A stretch of DNA of 42,117 nucleotides, from assembly GCF_005144865.1 (NCBI RefSeq), contig NZ_SWFM01000012.1:1-42117 (forward strand), read 5' to 3'. This DNA comes from Guptibacillus hwajinpoensis (GTDB taxonomy: Bacteria > Bacillota > Bacilli > Bacillales > Guptibacillaceae). This document shows, one piece after another, positions 33,604-41,078 of this stretch. The notes beneath the pieces are model-generated. The model saw only the letters and a program-made list of their open reading frames with translations, had not been told where the DNA came from and searched no databases. A program made the translations under genes and the position numbers. Positions within the stretch are counted from its first letter, which is position 1; the number at the start of each line of letters is the position of its first letter.

Positions 33604-34322
33604 CAGGTAGCTAATAATGTTCTTGCGTATGTCCTAGAAGTACTTTCAACCCACTTTTTTCTTACAAAGAAAAGCCAAAGTAAACTAAAAAAAACACTTA
33701 AAAATATAGAAATTATTACTTTTAGTGGTGATTCTAAAAGGTTGAAACTATGTGATTGGTATAATCCAAATAGGTCGATAGCCAATGAAAACATAGCGAA
33801 AAATATTCCAAACGGCTTAATTCCCAACATATTTCTACTAAAACCATAGTTAATATTGTCTTGATAAAGTAAAGAATACTTAGTGTTATCTCTAGTTTTT
33901 TCAAGTAACCAATCGACTGCAGATTTATATTGCTCTCTATATAATGCAGGATTTTTAATTTCTTCTTTTTTATTGGGTAAGTTTAATTCATCAATATGCT
34001 CATTTAGGAAATTGTGGTATCTCTTCTTAGTTTGATTATTAATTGTATTATCTGTATGAGAAAGGAAAATTACTGAAGGAAAGTCCCCCCATTCTTTTAG
34101 TAGTTGGGTTTGTAATTTTTTCCCCCGTTCTCTAGCAACTTTGGCTAAAAAAAATAAAATGATTATTAATATAAATATTGTAATAAAACTAGATTCAAAA
34201 CTAATAAGTTCTGGATACCAAATTAAGATAGTTAGACTAAATGGAGCAATTGTTATTAATCCAGGAAAGATTCTTGCTTTTAATTCGTATTGACTAAAGA
34301 TATCTAGAATCTTATCAGACAA
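33588..34322 (-). CDS. Uncharacterised four-helix membrane protein
   Basis: 244 residues. Two helices at about 18-35 and 42-60, a charged cytoplasmic middle (about 65-165) with KEEIKNPALYREQYKSAVDW, and two C-terminal helices at about 175-192 and 205-225. The start DIFSQYELKARIFPGLITI recurs in my memory of unnamed island proteins, but I cannot assign a family. TTG start behind GAGGGG. Convergent with the MBL gene. A paired enzyme and membrane effector is possible; no function is claimed. Confidence 0.7.
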   Translation of the reverse strand: MSDKILDIFSQYELKARIFPGLITIAPFSLTILIWYPELISFESSFITIFILIIILFFLAKVARERGKKLQTQLLKEWGDFPSVIFLSHTDNTINNQTKKRYHNFLNEHIDELNLPNKKEEIKNPALYREQYKSAVDWLLEKTRDNTKYSLLYQDNINYGFSRNMLGIKPFGIFFAMFSLAIDLFGLYQSHSFNLLESPLKVIISIFLSVFFSLLWLFFVRKKWVESTSRTYARTLLATCEKIT

Positions 34323-34450
34323 AATTACACCCCTCTATTTTAAAAATAAATCATATTAACATTTTACCATAAATGTTAAATATAGATATTTAGGGCAAAA
34401 CATAAGTTGAAAAGTTATAATACAAGAAGATAATTCAAAGTTACCACTCT

Positions 34451-34560
34451 TTATTCTGTTAAATCGGAGCTTATCTGTAATAGGATAGGCTTTTTTTGTA
34501 AAATAAATGATTGAGTTATTTACGCTCCTTTGAAACAATTGGAATAGAGTTTTAGATATT
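34451..34560 (+). repeat. Cassette-type site A (TCGGAGC family)
   Basis: TTCTGTTAAATCGGAGC, then the hairpin AGCTTATC...GATAGGCT and an outer GCTCC at about 34534-34538 that can pair with GGAGC. It ends TTTGAAACAATTGGAAT, the same 3' motif as sites B and D. It resembles site D over about 80 bp. First site of the array. Confidence 0.75.
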
Positions 34561-34589
34561 GAATTGAAGGTATAAAAGGTGGAATGAAG

Positions 34590-34739
34590 ATGAAAGGATT
34601 ATTTATTTCAATATTTACTTTTATAATAGTTTGGGCATTATATGGGGTATTTTTCAATGACTTTGAAGAGGATATTTTATTTCTTACAATAATAGGGATT
34701 ATTACTGGTTATAACATAGGTAAAAGACAGCGTGATTAA
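34590..34739 (+). CDS. Small two-helix membrane protein (49 aa)
   Basis: ATG 34590 with AAAGGTGGA upstream (an in-frame ATG at 34584 is too close to it). MKGLFISIFTFIIVWALYGV is the first helix, an acidic loop NDFEED follows, then LFLTIIGIITGYNIG and a basic end KRQRD. The second half, IIGIITGYNIGKR, looks like many short Bacillus membrane proteins. It is flanked by TCGGAGC-type sites. No function known. Confidence 0.65.
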   Translation: MKGLFISIFTFIIVWALYGVFFNDFEEDILFLTIIGIITGYNIGKRQRD

Positions 34740-34760
34740 TGTAGATGTAGAAAGTATTTC

Positions 34761-34920
34761 TTCCATTATCTCGGAGCAATTGTGCAATATAATAGCAGCG
34801 TAAACGTTGAAGAACGATCTTCATTTATCGGGCGTAATTCCCCACTGAGGGATTACGTCTTTTCTTTCAAGAAAAGGGTTGAGTATGTGGATGGGTTTTG
34901 AATAATTGGAATTAAACGGC
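34761..34920 (+). repeat. Cassette-type site B (TCGGAGC family) with terminator
   Basis: TTCCATTATCTCGGAGC at 34761-34777, then 60 bp that match site H at 50 of 60 positions without gaps, by my count. A terminator hairpin follows (GGCGTAATTCCCC with GGGATTACGTC, 34831-34866), then TTTTGAATAATTGGAATTAA, the 3' motif shared with A and D. Confidence 0.75.
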
Positions 34921-34973
34921 AGGGGAGTTATGATACAATTAGTCCAAATTTACAAAAAAGGGGAAATAGAGTA

Positions 34974-35411
34974 ATGGATGCTTTAAGGATAAAAGAACTA
35001 CACTCAAAGGCTGAAATTATTGAAGCATTTCCAGTAATGAAGCAATTAAGAGCTCACCTAGATGAAGATACATATCTCGACCTGGTATTAGAGGCAAAAG
35101 AAATAGATAGGTATAAAATGATTGCCCTAATCAATGGAGAAGAAATAGTTGCAGTAACTGGATTTAAGCCGATGACCACCCTTTATTACGGTAGGTTTGT
35201 ATGGGTTTGTGATTTAGTTACAAACGATAATGAGCGTTCAAAGGGATACGGTGAGAAACTACTTACCTATGTTCATAATTGGGCAAAAGAAAATAAATAT
35301 GAAAGTGTTGCATTATCTTCGGGGTTACAGCGTAAAGATGCACACCGTTTTTATGAAAATAAGATGGATTATGACAAAGTAAGTTATGTATTTAAAGCAA
35401 CTTTAAAATAA
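34974..35411 (+). CDS. GNAT-family N-acetyltransferase
   Basis: 145 residues: N-terminal HSKAEIIEAFPVMKQLRAHL, a beta hairpin (VWVCDLVTNDNERSKGYGEK) carrying the acetyl-CoA loop motif RSKGYGEKL (R/Q-x-x-G-x-G), and a C-terminal ALSSGLQRKDAHRFYENKMD of the same group. Probably acetylates a small amine; target unknown. Complete gene, ribosome-binding site GGGGAAA. It lies between sites B and C. Confidence 0.88.
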   Translation: MDALRIKELHSKAEIIEAFPVMKQLRAHLDEDTYLDLVLEAKEIDRYKMIALINGEEIVAVTGFKPMTTLYYGRFVWVCDLVTNDNERSKGYGEKLLTYVHNWAKENKYESVALSSGLQRKDAHRFYENKMDYDKVSYVFKATLK

Positions 35412-35418
35412 CTCCCTT

Positions 35419-35450
35419 ATACTGCAATCTCGGAGCGATTATTTAGCAAC
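35419..35450 (+). repeat. Cassette-type site C (TCGGAGC family)
   Basis: ATACTGCAATCTCGGAGCGATTATTTAG, 8 bp after the GNAT stop codon. Short, with no clear hairpin beyond the core. Confidence 0.65.
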
Positions 35451-35490
35451 AGGAGAAAAGTAAATATAAAAATAAGGTGGAGGTGATAAC

Positions 35491-36391
35491 GTGGATAATG
35501 TTCTTCTAACTCTGCAAAAAAAAGTGAGCTGCTTAGCTAATGCTTCTAAGATTGAAAAATTAAATAAAGGATATTCTTTAGATGAAAAATACATAGTTTC
35601 TTTTCATGACAGAAAATATCTATTGCGAATAAGTGATTTGGAAAGATATGAGAGGAAAAAAGCTGAATTTCAAATATTAAATAAGCTTTGTGATTTAAAT
35701 GTTCAATCTCCTAAACCAATTGATTTAGGGATTAATAATGAATTGCGAATTTGTTATAGCATTTATACCTTTATTGAAGGTAGTGATGGTATAGAACTAT
35801 TGGATGAACTGAATAATCATCAACAACTAAGGATTGGATTTGACGCTGGAATTCAACTATCTAGGATGCACTTTTTAAAAGCACCATTATCATTGGGATC
35901 TTGGTATGAAAGAGCTATGGCAAAACATTATCGATATCTAGAAGCGTACAAACACTGTGATATTAAAATACATAATGACGAAAAAATTATCGATTTTATA
36001 GAAAGAAGTAAACACTGGTTAAAAGATCGTCCTAATCATTTTCAACATGATGATTTTCACTTGGGGAACATCATTGTTCAAGACAATAAATACGCAGGTG
36101 TCATTGATTTTGATAATTTTGATTGGGGTGATCCAATTCATGACTTTGTAAAAGTAGCTTTGTTTCAAAGAGAGTTAAGTGTGCCGTTCTCCACTGGACA
36201 AATTAAAGGTTATTTTAACGAAGAGGTACCAGAAACTTTTTGGTCACTGTATTCAATTTATAATGCAATGGTCAGTAGTTTGGTCGTTACGATTTACTCC
36301 TGATCAAGTAGATGAAATGATTGGAAGAATTTATAATATACTTGAAGATCACAAAAATTTTGAGCTAGTAAAACCTTTATGGTTTAAATGA
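35491..36391 (+). pseudogene. Aminoglycoside-phosphotransferase-like kinase, frameshifted near the 3' end
   Basis: Frame 1 runs to 36303 (270 codons) with APH/choline-kinase motifs: NKGYSLDEKYIVS near the N-terminus, catalytic loop HDDFHLGN (H-x-D-x4-N) and VIDFDNFDWGDP. It then stops, but the +1 frame from about 36275 to 36391 continues as WSLRFTPDQVDEMIGRIYNI and EDHKNFELVKPLWFK, the normal end of this family. Span 901 bp = 300 codons + 1, so one extra base (or two lost) in about 36268-36285. Either a real frameshift or a sequencing error. Substrate unknown; resistance is not implied. Confidence 0.82.
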
Positions 36392-36401
36392 ATATATTTT
36401 C

Positions 36402-36505
36402 TTTGTTCCGTTATATCGGAGCTTATCTGAAATAAGATAGTCTTCTTTTGTCTGAAATAAAGGATTGAGTTATGCTCGCCATTTTGAAATAATTGGTATT
36501 AAGGG
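36402..36505 (+). repeat. Cassette-type site D (TCGGAGC family)
   Basis: GTTCCGTTATATCGGAGC, then AGCTTATCT...AGATAGTCT, GGATTGAGTTAT, GCTC and TTTTGAAATAATTGG. Aligns with site A over nearly its whole length although the neighbouring genes are unrelated. Confidence 0.75.
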
Positions 36506-36513
36506 GGAGCCGA

Positions 36514-36750
36514 ATGAAGGTGTTTTTAAAGGTGTTAGATATAATTATTAATATAATAATTATATCAGTTGTGGTGTTTTTTATAGTTAGTACTTGGGTA
36601 GGGTACATTTCTGAGTATATCCGACCTAACTATGATTATAAGTGGTTATGTATTTTAGGAATGATAGTTGGCTTTGTTCTTAAATTTTTTAATAGAGAAA
36701 TAGGGTTTTTGATAATTATAGTAGGGATAGTTTGTTGGTTCATCTTTTAA
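36514..36750 (+). CDS. Small membrane protein (78 aa), unknown
   Basis: Three hydrophobic segments: VLDIIINIIIISVVVFFIVS at about 8-27, WLCILGMIVGFVLKFF, and EIGFLIIIVGIVCWFIF at the end. No recognisable domain. ATG 36514 follows AGGGGGAG. One of five small membrane proteins in the array. Confidence 0.65.
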   Translation: MKVFLKVLDIIINIIIISVVVFFIVSTWVGYISEYIRPNYDYKWLCILGMIVGFVLKFFNREIGFLIIIVGIVCWFIF

Positions 36751-36954
36751 CCATAGTAAGTATTTGATTTTTAGAAGTCACTTGTAGTTGCTTCATCTTA
36801 GTACTATAGGTCGATAGCGAAGAGTAAATGGGAATTCTTTACTGATGAAATTGGGCAGTTTAATAGAAGACTCGAATTCGAGATAAACACTTGAATTACA
36901 AGGTATTACCTATAAATGTATAGAATGTGATATATTCCATTAATCTCAAAGGGG
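36751..36954 (+). other. Intergenic spacer with a half cassette site
   Basis: About 200 AT-rich bases. A short frame (36802-36894, ending KWEFFTDEIGQFNRRLEFEI then NT) may be a gene fragment, but I cannot identify it. TTCCATTAATCTC at 36935-36947 is the left half of the TCGGAGC site and runs straight into AAAGGGGATG of the next gene. Confidence 0.4.
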
Positions 36955-37530
36955 ATGTCTACAATCAAAACAAGAGAAGCAATTAAAGTTGTTATTGGCG
37001 CAGGGGAACACTCGAATAATCCTGATTGGATTCAAACTCAAGAAGCAGAACTAGATTTATTAAATGAAGTTCATTGGAAAAGCAGATTTAAAGTGAATTC
37101 AATAGAGGCTATTTTAGCGGAACACGTATGGGAGCATTTAACATACGAAGAAGGAAAGGCAGCCGCATTAAATTGCTTTAACTATCTAAAACCAAGTGGT
37201 TACATTCGTTGCGCCGTTCCAGATGGTTATTTTCCTGATAAGGATTACCAACAGGGAGTTCAAGTAGGAGGACCTGGTCCAAGTGATCATCCAGCAGCGA
37301 GTCATAAAATTGTACATAATTATAAAACGTTAAAATCAATGTTTGAAGAGGCTGGATATGAAGTTAACTTACTAGAATATTGTAATGAAAACGGAGAGTT
37401 TATTTATAATAATTGGGATGAGAGAGAGGGGTTTATCTATCGCTCAAAGAGGTTTGATCATCGCAATGCAGAAGGAGAATTAGGTTTTGTTTCTGTCATA
37501 GTTGATGCTATAAAGCTACCCACAACATAA
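36955..37530 (+). CDS. Predicted SAM-dependent methyltransferase
   Basis: 191 residues, class I methyltransferase-like: VVIGAGEHSNNPDWIQTQEA, EAILAEHVWEHLTYEEGKAA, NYLKPSGYIRCAVPDGYFPD and YKTLKSMFEEAGYEVNLLEY. The GxGxG loop is short, and the family contains many proteins with unknown substrates. The start is doubtful: ATG 36955 immediately follows AAAGGGG, and the left half of a cassette site abuts it, so the true N-terminus may have been altered. Site L follows its stop codon. Confidence 0.75.
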   Translation: MSTIKTREAIKVVIGAGEHSNNPDWIQTQEAELDLLNEVHWKSRFKVNSIEAILAEHVWEHLTYEEGKAAALNCFNYLKPSGYIRCAVPDGYFPDKDYQQGVQVGGPGPSDHPAASHKIVHNYKTLKSMFEEAGYEVNLLEYCNENGEFIYNNWDEREGFIYRSKRFDHRNAEGELGFVSVIVDAIKLPTT

Positions 37531-37547
37531 TTACTTTATAATACAAT

Positions 37548-37566
37548 TTTCTGCTTTAGGGAGCAA
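37548..37566 (+). repeat. Weak cassette-type site L
   Basis: TTTTCTGCTTTAGGGAGCAAA resembles the core (TTCTGTAATCTCGGAGCAAA) with several mismatches, placed 18 bp after the methyltransferase stop. Low confidence alone; the spacing supports it. Confidence 0.4.
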
Positions 37567-37589
37567 AATCTTTCGAAGGGGGTTATGGT

Positions 37590-38372
37590 TTGAAAATGAC
37601 CATTGCTTTAACACATTTCTCTCCAACTCTAAATGTGTTTGAGAATTTAGTAAGAATGAAAAGATTGATCTCCAAAGCAAAAGAGAATGACATTATAGTC
37701 ATGCCCGAAGGCTGCTTATCTGGGTATAATGAAAGCTTATCTTTTCTGAACTCTTCTGTTGCCTTCCATATAGAGTCGTCATTAGAACAGCTTCAATCAA
37801 TCGTTGATGAAAAAAATATTCATTTAATATTTGGATCATGTATCCTTGAAAAAGGAAGTTGGTACAATGCAGGAATCTACATGGCGCCTCATAGAATTAG
37901 GTTCATTTATAAGAAAGTGAATTTAGCCTTCCATGAAAGAGAATATTTACAATCTGGTAATGAGCTTTCTTGTTTTAGATTACATCAGGGAGATTTAAGT
38001 ATTACGGCTTCTATACAACTTTGTCGAGAAATTAGGTTTCCAGAGCAATGGAAAGCCTTAGCTCAGGAAGGTTCGCAAATTACTTTTTATTTAACTAACG
38101 TAACAAATTCAGATAATCTGTTGGTTTGGAATGCACATTTAATAAGCCGTGCAGCTGAAAATCAAAGATTTCTTGTTTCTTCAAATATATCTCATCCTGA
38201 GCAGGGGTGCTCCTCAATGGTCATTTCTCCATTTGGGAATATTATTAAGAAGCTTCCGGCTGATATAGATTCAATAGAAAGAATCTCTATTGACTTAAAT
38301 GAAAATTCAAATTGGTATTTAAGCCAAACTCGCCGAGATGTAGTTAATATTGTTACGAATCTAAAGAATTAA
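37590..38372 (+). CDS. Carbon-nitrogen hydrolase (nitrilase superfamily)
   Basis: 260 residues with the catalytic triad placed as in the family: Glu40 (VMPEGCLSGY), Lys109 (YKKVNLAFHEREY) and Cys145 (SIQLCREIRFPEQW). The flanking NLLVWNAHLISRAAENQRFL is also typical. Hydrolyses an amide or nitrile of unknown identity; amidases of this group often cut ureido or amide compounds. TTG 37590 follows AAGGGGG by 7 bp. Confidence 0.88.
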   Translation: MKMTIALTHFSPTLNVFENLVRMKRLISKAKENDIIVMPEGCLSGYNESLSFLNSSVAFHIESSLEQLQSIVDEKNIHLIFGSCILEKGSWYNAGIYMAPHRIRFIYKKVNLAFHEREYLQSGNELSCFRLHQGDLSITASIQLCREIRFPEQWKALAQEGSQITFYLTNVTNSDNLLVWNAHLISRAAENQRFLVSSNISHPEQGCSSMVISPFGNIIKKLPADIDSIERISIDLNENSNWYLSQTRRDVVNIVTNLKN

Positions 38373-38419
38373 GGTTGGGTTTGGACTAGTTAATCTTTTT
38401 AAACACTACTTAATTACGT

Positions 38420-38475
38420 TGTTCCGCAATCTCGGAGCGTTTACTTAATAAAAAGTAAGCGCTCTATGTAGGTTT
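38420..38475 (+). repeat. Cassette-type site E (TCGGAGC family)
   Basis: GTTCCGCAATCTCGGAGC, then the hairpin GAGCGTTTACTT-AATAAA-AAGTAAGCGCTC (12-bp stem, one wobble). The 35 bp after GGA agree with site I at 32 of 35 positions. Confidence 0.8.
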
Positions 38476-38526
38476 AGGAGCAGGCTAGTGAAAGAAGAGG
38501 ATATTAAAACAGAGAGGAGTGGTAAA

Positions 38527-38811
38527 ATGGCAATTGTTATAGGGTATGTAATTGCATTTATAGGTGTGTATCTAGCTCTTCTGCTAAGCATAGATAAACC
38601 AAAAAATAAAAAATATAAGGTATGGGGCATTGCTCTTATGGTACCAATTTCACCAGCTTTAGCTTTTGCGATAGGGTTAACCTATGCAGTCAGTGTAGGA
38701 AGTGGTTGGGCAGGGTTGATAATGTGGTATATTTTCCCCTTTATTTTCACAGTAGGACTCGTTATGTTATTGGTTGGTATTTTCAAGAAAGAAAAAACAG
38801 AAATAGTTTGA
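38527..38811 (+). CDS. Small membrane protein (94 aa), unknown
   Basis: Three membrane segments at about 2-19, 36-58 and 66-87, ending in a charged tail (FKKEKTEIV). ATG 38527 has GAGAGGAG upstream; the GTG at 38488 has no ribosome-binding site. No domain recognised. It lies between site E and site M. Confidence 0.65.
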   Translation: MAIVIGYVIAFIGVYLALLLSIDKPKNKKYKVWGIALMVPISPALAFAIGLTYAVSVGSGWAGLIMWYIFPFIFTVGLVMLLVGIFKKEKTEIV

Positions 38812-38819
38812 GTAGTTAA

Positions 38820-38875
38820 ACTAACGGGTGCGATTGTTCAATAGAGCATTAGCCCATTAGCCCATTAGCCCTTTA
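38820..38875 (+). repeat. Cassette-type site M, divergent (ACGGGTGC variant)
   Basis: ACTAACGGGTGCGATTGTTCAATAGAGCAT: the core CGGGTGC stands where CGGAGC is found in the other sites. It is followed by three tandem copies of TTAGCCCA-like sequence (38849-38871). The ACTAACGGGTGC version resembles intergenic repeats I remember from Bacillus genomes; that is recollection only. Confidence 0.5.
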
Positions 38876-38986
38876 TTACATAAGCACAAGTAATATCAGT
38901 GGTTTAACCTATTTAACTGGCAGAGCAGTAATCTTTAATAAGTAAAAAGGGTTAGAATTTAAGTGAATATATATGGAGGTATAGTA

Positions 38987-39271
38987 ATGTGGGCAATATT
39001 AGGGGTCATTGCCATAGTAGTAACTGTTATAAACCTTTCTTTGTATGCAGCAGGAAAGGATTATAAGCTTGCGATGGCGATGGGATTATCATTTACATCA
39101 TTAACACTTTGTGCAGAATACAGTCTTGTATCTCGATGGGTAAGAGTGGAAGACTGGGCAGCTTTACTGGATGTAGTACCAGGTATGGAAAGAGCATTAT
39201 GGTTTTTGACAATTGTTTCTATCTTACTAAATATAGCACCTATACTTTTAGAACGAAGAAGTAAGAAATAA
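38987..39271 (+). CDS. Small membrane protein (94 aa), unknown
   Basis: N-terminal helix (MWAILGVIAIVVTVINLSLY), a second hydrophobic stretch (MAMGLSFTSLTLC), the conserved-looking VEDWAALLDVVPGMERALW, and a C-terminal helix followed by ERRSKK. No assignable function. ATG 38987 follows GGAGG; the GTG at 38963 has no ribosome-binding site. It lies between sites M and F. Confidence 0.65.
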   Translation: MWAILGVIAIVVTVINLSLYAAGKDYKLAMAMGLSFTSLTLCAEYSLVSRWVRVEDWAALLDVVPGMERALWFLTIVSILLNIAPILLERRSKK

Positions 39272-39347
39272 TCACAAATATTTAAGTATCATGATTTGGG
39301 TCCTCACTATCAGGAACAAGTTAAACTCGGAGATATCTCGATTTCAA

Positions 39348-39395
39348 GTCTCCCGCAAACTCGGAGCTTATCTGTAATAAGATTAGTAATTTTTG
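39348..39395 (+). repeat. Cassette-type site F (TCGGAGC family)
   Basis: CTCCCGCAAACTCGGAGCTTATCTGTAATAAGATTAG: right half as in A and D (AGCTTATCTGTAATA). A second partial core, TTAAACTCGGAGATATCTCG, lies just before it at 39321-39340. Confidence 0.7.
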
Positions 39396-39440
39396 GCGTT
39401 TTAGAAGTATGTTTATAAAAAAAATATGGGGGCTTTTAAT

Positions 39441-39611
39441 TTGAGCAAATACATTACAGCAGCAATCACAGCATTTTTCTTTGGTATTTTAGGCACATCA
39501 CTTTTAGGTCCCTTGGGTTTTTTTATTACAGTCATTATTGTGACTTTATACTTGATTTATGAGGAACTACGTGAGATTAAAAGAGAGCTGCAGAGGACTA
39601 GCAGATCTTAA
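39441..39611 (+). CDS. Small membrane protein (56 aa), unknown
   Basis: SKYITAAITAFFFGILGTSL, a second helix LGFFITVIIVTLYLIY and a charged C-terminal helix EELREIKRELQRTSRS, possibly a coiled coil. TTG 39441 lies 8 bp after GGGGG (39428-39432); the ATG at 39426 overlaps that ribosome-binding site and is less likely. Confidence 0.6.
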   Translation: MSKYITAAITAFFFGILGTSLLGPLGFFITVIIVTLYLIYEELREIKRELQRTSRS

Positions 39612-39623
39612 TGAGTATATTCC

Positions 39624-39676
39624 TTGTTCTGTAATCTCGGAGCAAATGCTGAATAAAGAAGTAAGCATTCTAATCA
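39624..39676 (+). repeat. Cassette-type site G (TCGGAGC family)
   Basis: TTGTTCTGTAATCTCGGAGC, then the hairpin AAATGCT...AAGCATT (39643-39670). It lies about 12 bp after the stop codon. Confidence 0.75.
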
Positions 39677-39773
39677 ATTCTAGGAGTATTTCTTTGGATG
39701 ATTAGGCTAAAGTGAAGTCTGATTTGCCTTTTTATTTGAGGAGAGAAAATTTTGAAAGTTTTGGGGGGATATA

Positions 39774-40169
39774 ATGAAATTTCGTTGGCACTACGTTCTC
39801 TATATGACTGGATTTATTGTGTTATTAGTTGTCTTAGGAGAGCTGAATGATTATTTTGATAGCAAGCAGCGGGCAACCTTTAACGTCTTTCCCTGGGAGA
39901 TTATTGCAGCATTAAGCTACCTATCTATTGGGGGATATCTAGGTCTCCCTTTACTAATAAAAGAATACAACAAAACTGGTAAGTGGAGGGTGAATTTGCA
40001 AAAGCTAACCCTTATTGGTTTACCATCACTTTATCTTGCTTCTTCCTGGTTTATCCCAACTTCTATCCTCCCGGCGTTTCTTTTTCATAGTTATGAGGAG
40101 CTGAGTCTTGGTGGTATTATTGCTACGGGATATATAGCCACTATGAGCTTTACTAAAGAAAGTAAGTAA
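39774..40169 (+). CDS. Membrane protein (131 aa), unknown
   Basis: Four hydrophobic segments: LYMTGFIVLLVVLGEL, an amphipathic IIAALSYLSIGGYLGLPLL, LIGLPSLYLASSWFI and a C-terminal IIATGYIATMSF. No recognisable motif. The start follows GGGGGG and ATATA. Between sites G and H. Confidence 0.65.
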   Translation: MKFRWHYVLYMTGFIVLLVVLGELNDYFDSKQRATFNVFPWEIIAALSYLSIGGYLGLPLLIKEYNKTGKWRVNLQKLTLIGLPSLYLASSWFIPTSILPAFLFHSYEELSLGGIIATGYIATMSFTKESK

Positions 40170-40225
40170 TTAATATCGAAATTAAGGTGTCAGTAAAAAA
40201 GTTCGATTTTTACTTAATTTGTTAA

Positions 40226-40300
40226 TCAACAACCTCGGAGTAGTTCTGTAATATCATAGCAGAGTAGAGGTTGAAGATCGATCTTCATTAATCGTTCAGC
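40226..40300 (+). repeat. Cassette-type site H (TCGGAGC family)
   Basis: AACAACCTCGGAGTAGTTCTG, then AATATCATAGCAGAGTAGAGG and GATCGATCTTCATTAATCG. 50 of 60 positions from TCGGAG agree with site B, about 5.5 kb away. Confidence 0.75.
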
Positions 40301-40322
40301 CAACTCAGTCAACGATTTTTTA

Positions 40323-40454
40323 ACATATCAGATAAACTTAAAGATAAGAACCTCTCCTTCAGGTGATAGTGATACTTTCTACTATATACATGATAATATT
40401 AAAGTTGTTTTAAAACCTGATGGGAAATTGGTAACCGTCCATAAAAAATCTTAA
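40323..40454 (+). pseudogene. C-terminal gene remnant, toxin-tail-like
   Basis: One frame ends at TAA 40452-40454 with RTSPSGDSDTFYYIHDNI and then KVVLKPDGKLVTVHKKS. It has no start codon. The beta-hairpin ending IKVV...DGKLVTV looks like the C-terminus of secreted polymorphic-type toxins. The next gene starts 14 bp later, with its ribosome-binding site after this stop codon, as toxin-immunity pairs do. Identity is inference. Confidence 0.45.
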
Positions 40455-40467
40455 GGAGAGTATTTGT

Positions 40468-40797
40468 ATGGGTATTAAAGTTGATGACTATGATTTAATA
40501 GAGTTATTTGAATGTGAACCTGATTATTTATATGAGAAGGAACAAGGAATATTCATGATAAATAAAATGGATGATGTTGGTATCCGTTTACTCATGCTTG
40601 TATCGATTCATGAACAACGATGTAAAATAGATTTAATTAATGCACATAATGATAAGGCACTTATTGAACTTAAGTTTATGAACGTAATTAAGATAGAAAG
40701 AAAAGAAAATACGTTACTTATAATTTCAAAAGATAAAAAAGAACCATACACAGTTTGGTTTACTCCTCGAATCGCATTGCAAAGCATTACCTTTTAA
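40468..40797 (+). CDS. Uncharacterised 109-aa protein, possible orphan immunity protein
   Basis: 109 residues, soluble and acidic at the N-terminus (VDDYDLIELFECEPDYLYEK), beta-rich later (FMNVIKIERKENTLLIIS). No family recognised. AAGGAGAG precedes the ATG. Its position directly after a toxin-tail-like fragment suggests an immunity protein kept after the toxin gene was lost; this is a hypothesis, and an unrelated accessory gene is equally possible. Confidence 0.6.
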   Translation: MGIKVDDYDLIELFECEPDYLYEKEQGIFMINKMDDVGIRLLMLVSIHEQRCKIDLINAHNDKALIELKFMNVIKIERKENTLLIISKDKKEPYTVWFTPRIALQSITF

Positions 40798-40840
40798 TCG
40801 TAAAAGAAGCTAATAAACAAACCTGTTTAATGTTACATAG

Positions 40841-41067
40841 AAAGAATATCGTGATCAAGGTATCGCTAAAGCATTGATTAAGTATATAGAAAATGATCTT
40901 TGAGTATAGATTCAAATTTCATATTTTTTCTGAGTAGCATTAGCGAAGAGAGGGGAAAGGCACGCAAACTTTACAAATCTTTTGGTTGCGATATAACAGG
41001 ATATAGATTTGTAAAACTAATGATTGGGGACGGTTCTCATGATTTTTTTAATATTGGGGGCCATTGA
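40841..41067 (+). pseudogene. GNAT acetyltransferase remnant
   Basis: YRDQGIAKALIKYIENDL (40847-40900) carries the acetyl-CoA-binding pattern R-x-x-G-x-A. It runs into a stop codon. Another frame resumes as SSISEERGKARKLYKSFGCD and ITGYRFVKLM, ending at TGA 41065-41067. The N-terminal half is absent. Site I follows 12 bp later, so the remnant still occupies a cassette position. Confidence 0.75.
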
Positions 41068-41078
41068 ATTGTCCACTT

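Noticed and set aside
36802..36894. Short frame ending KWEFFTDEIGQFNRRLEFEI
   Set aside because: No start codon or recognisable family; may be a gene fragment but cannot be supported.
38849..38871. Triple TTAGCCCA-like tandem repeat
   Set aside because: Too short to be meaningful alone; recorded with site M.
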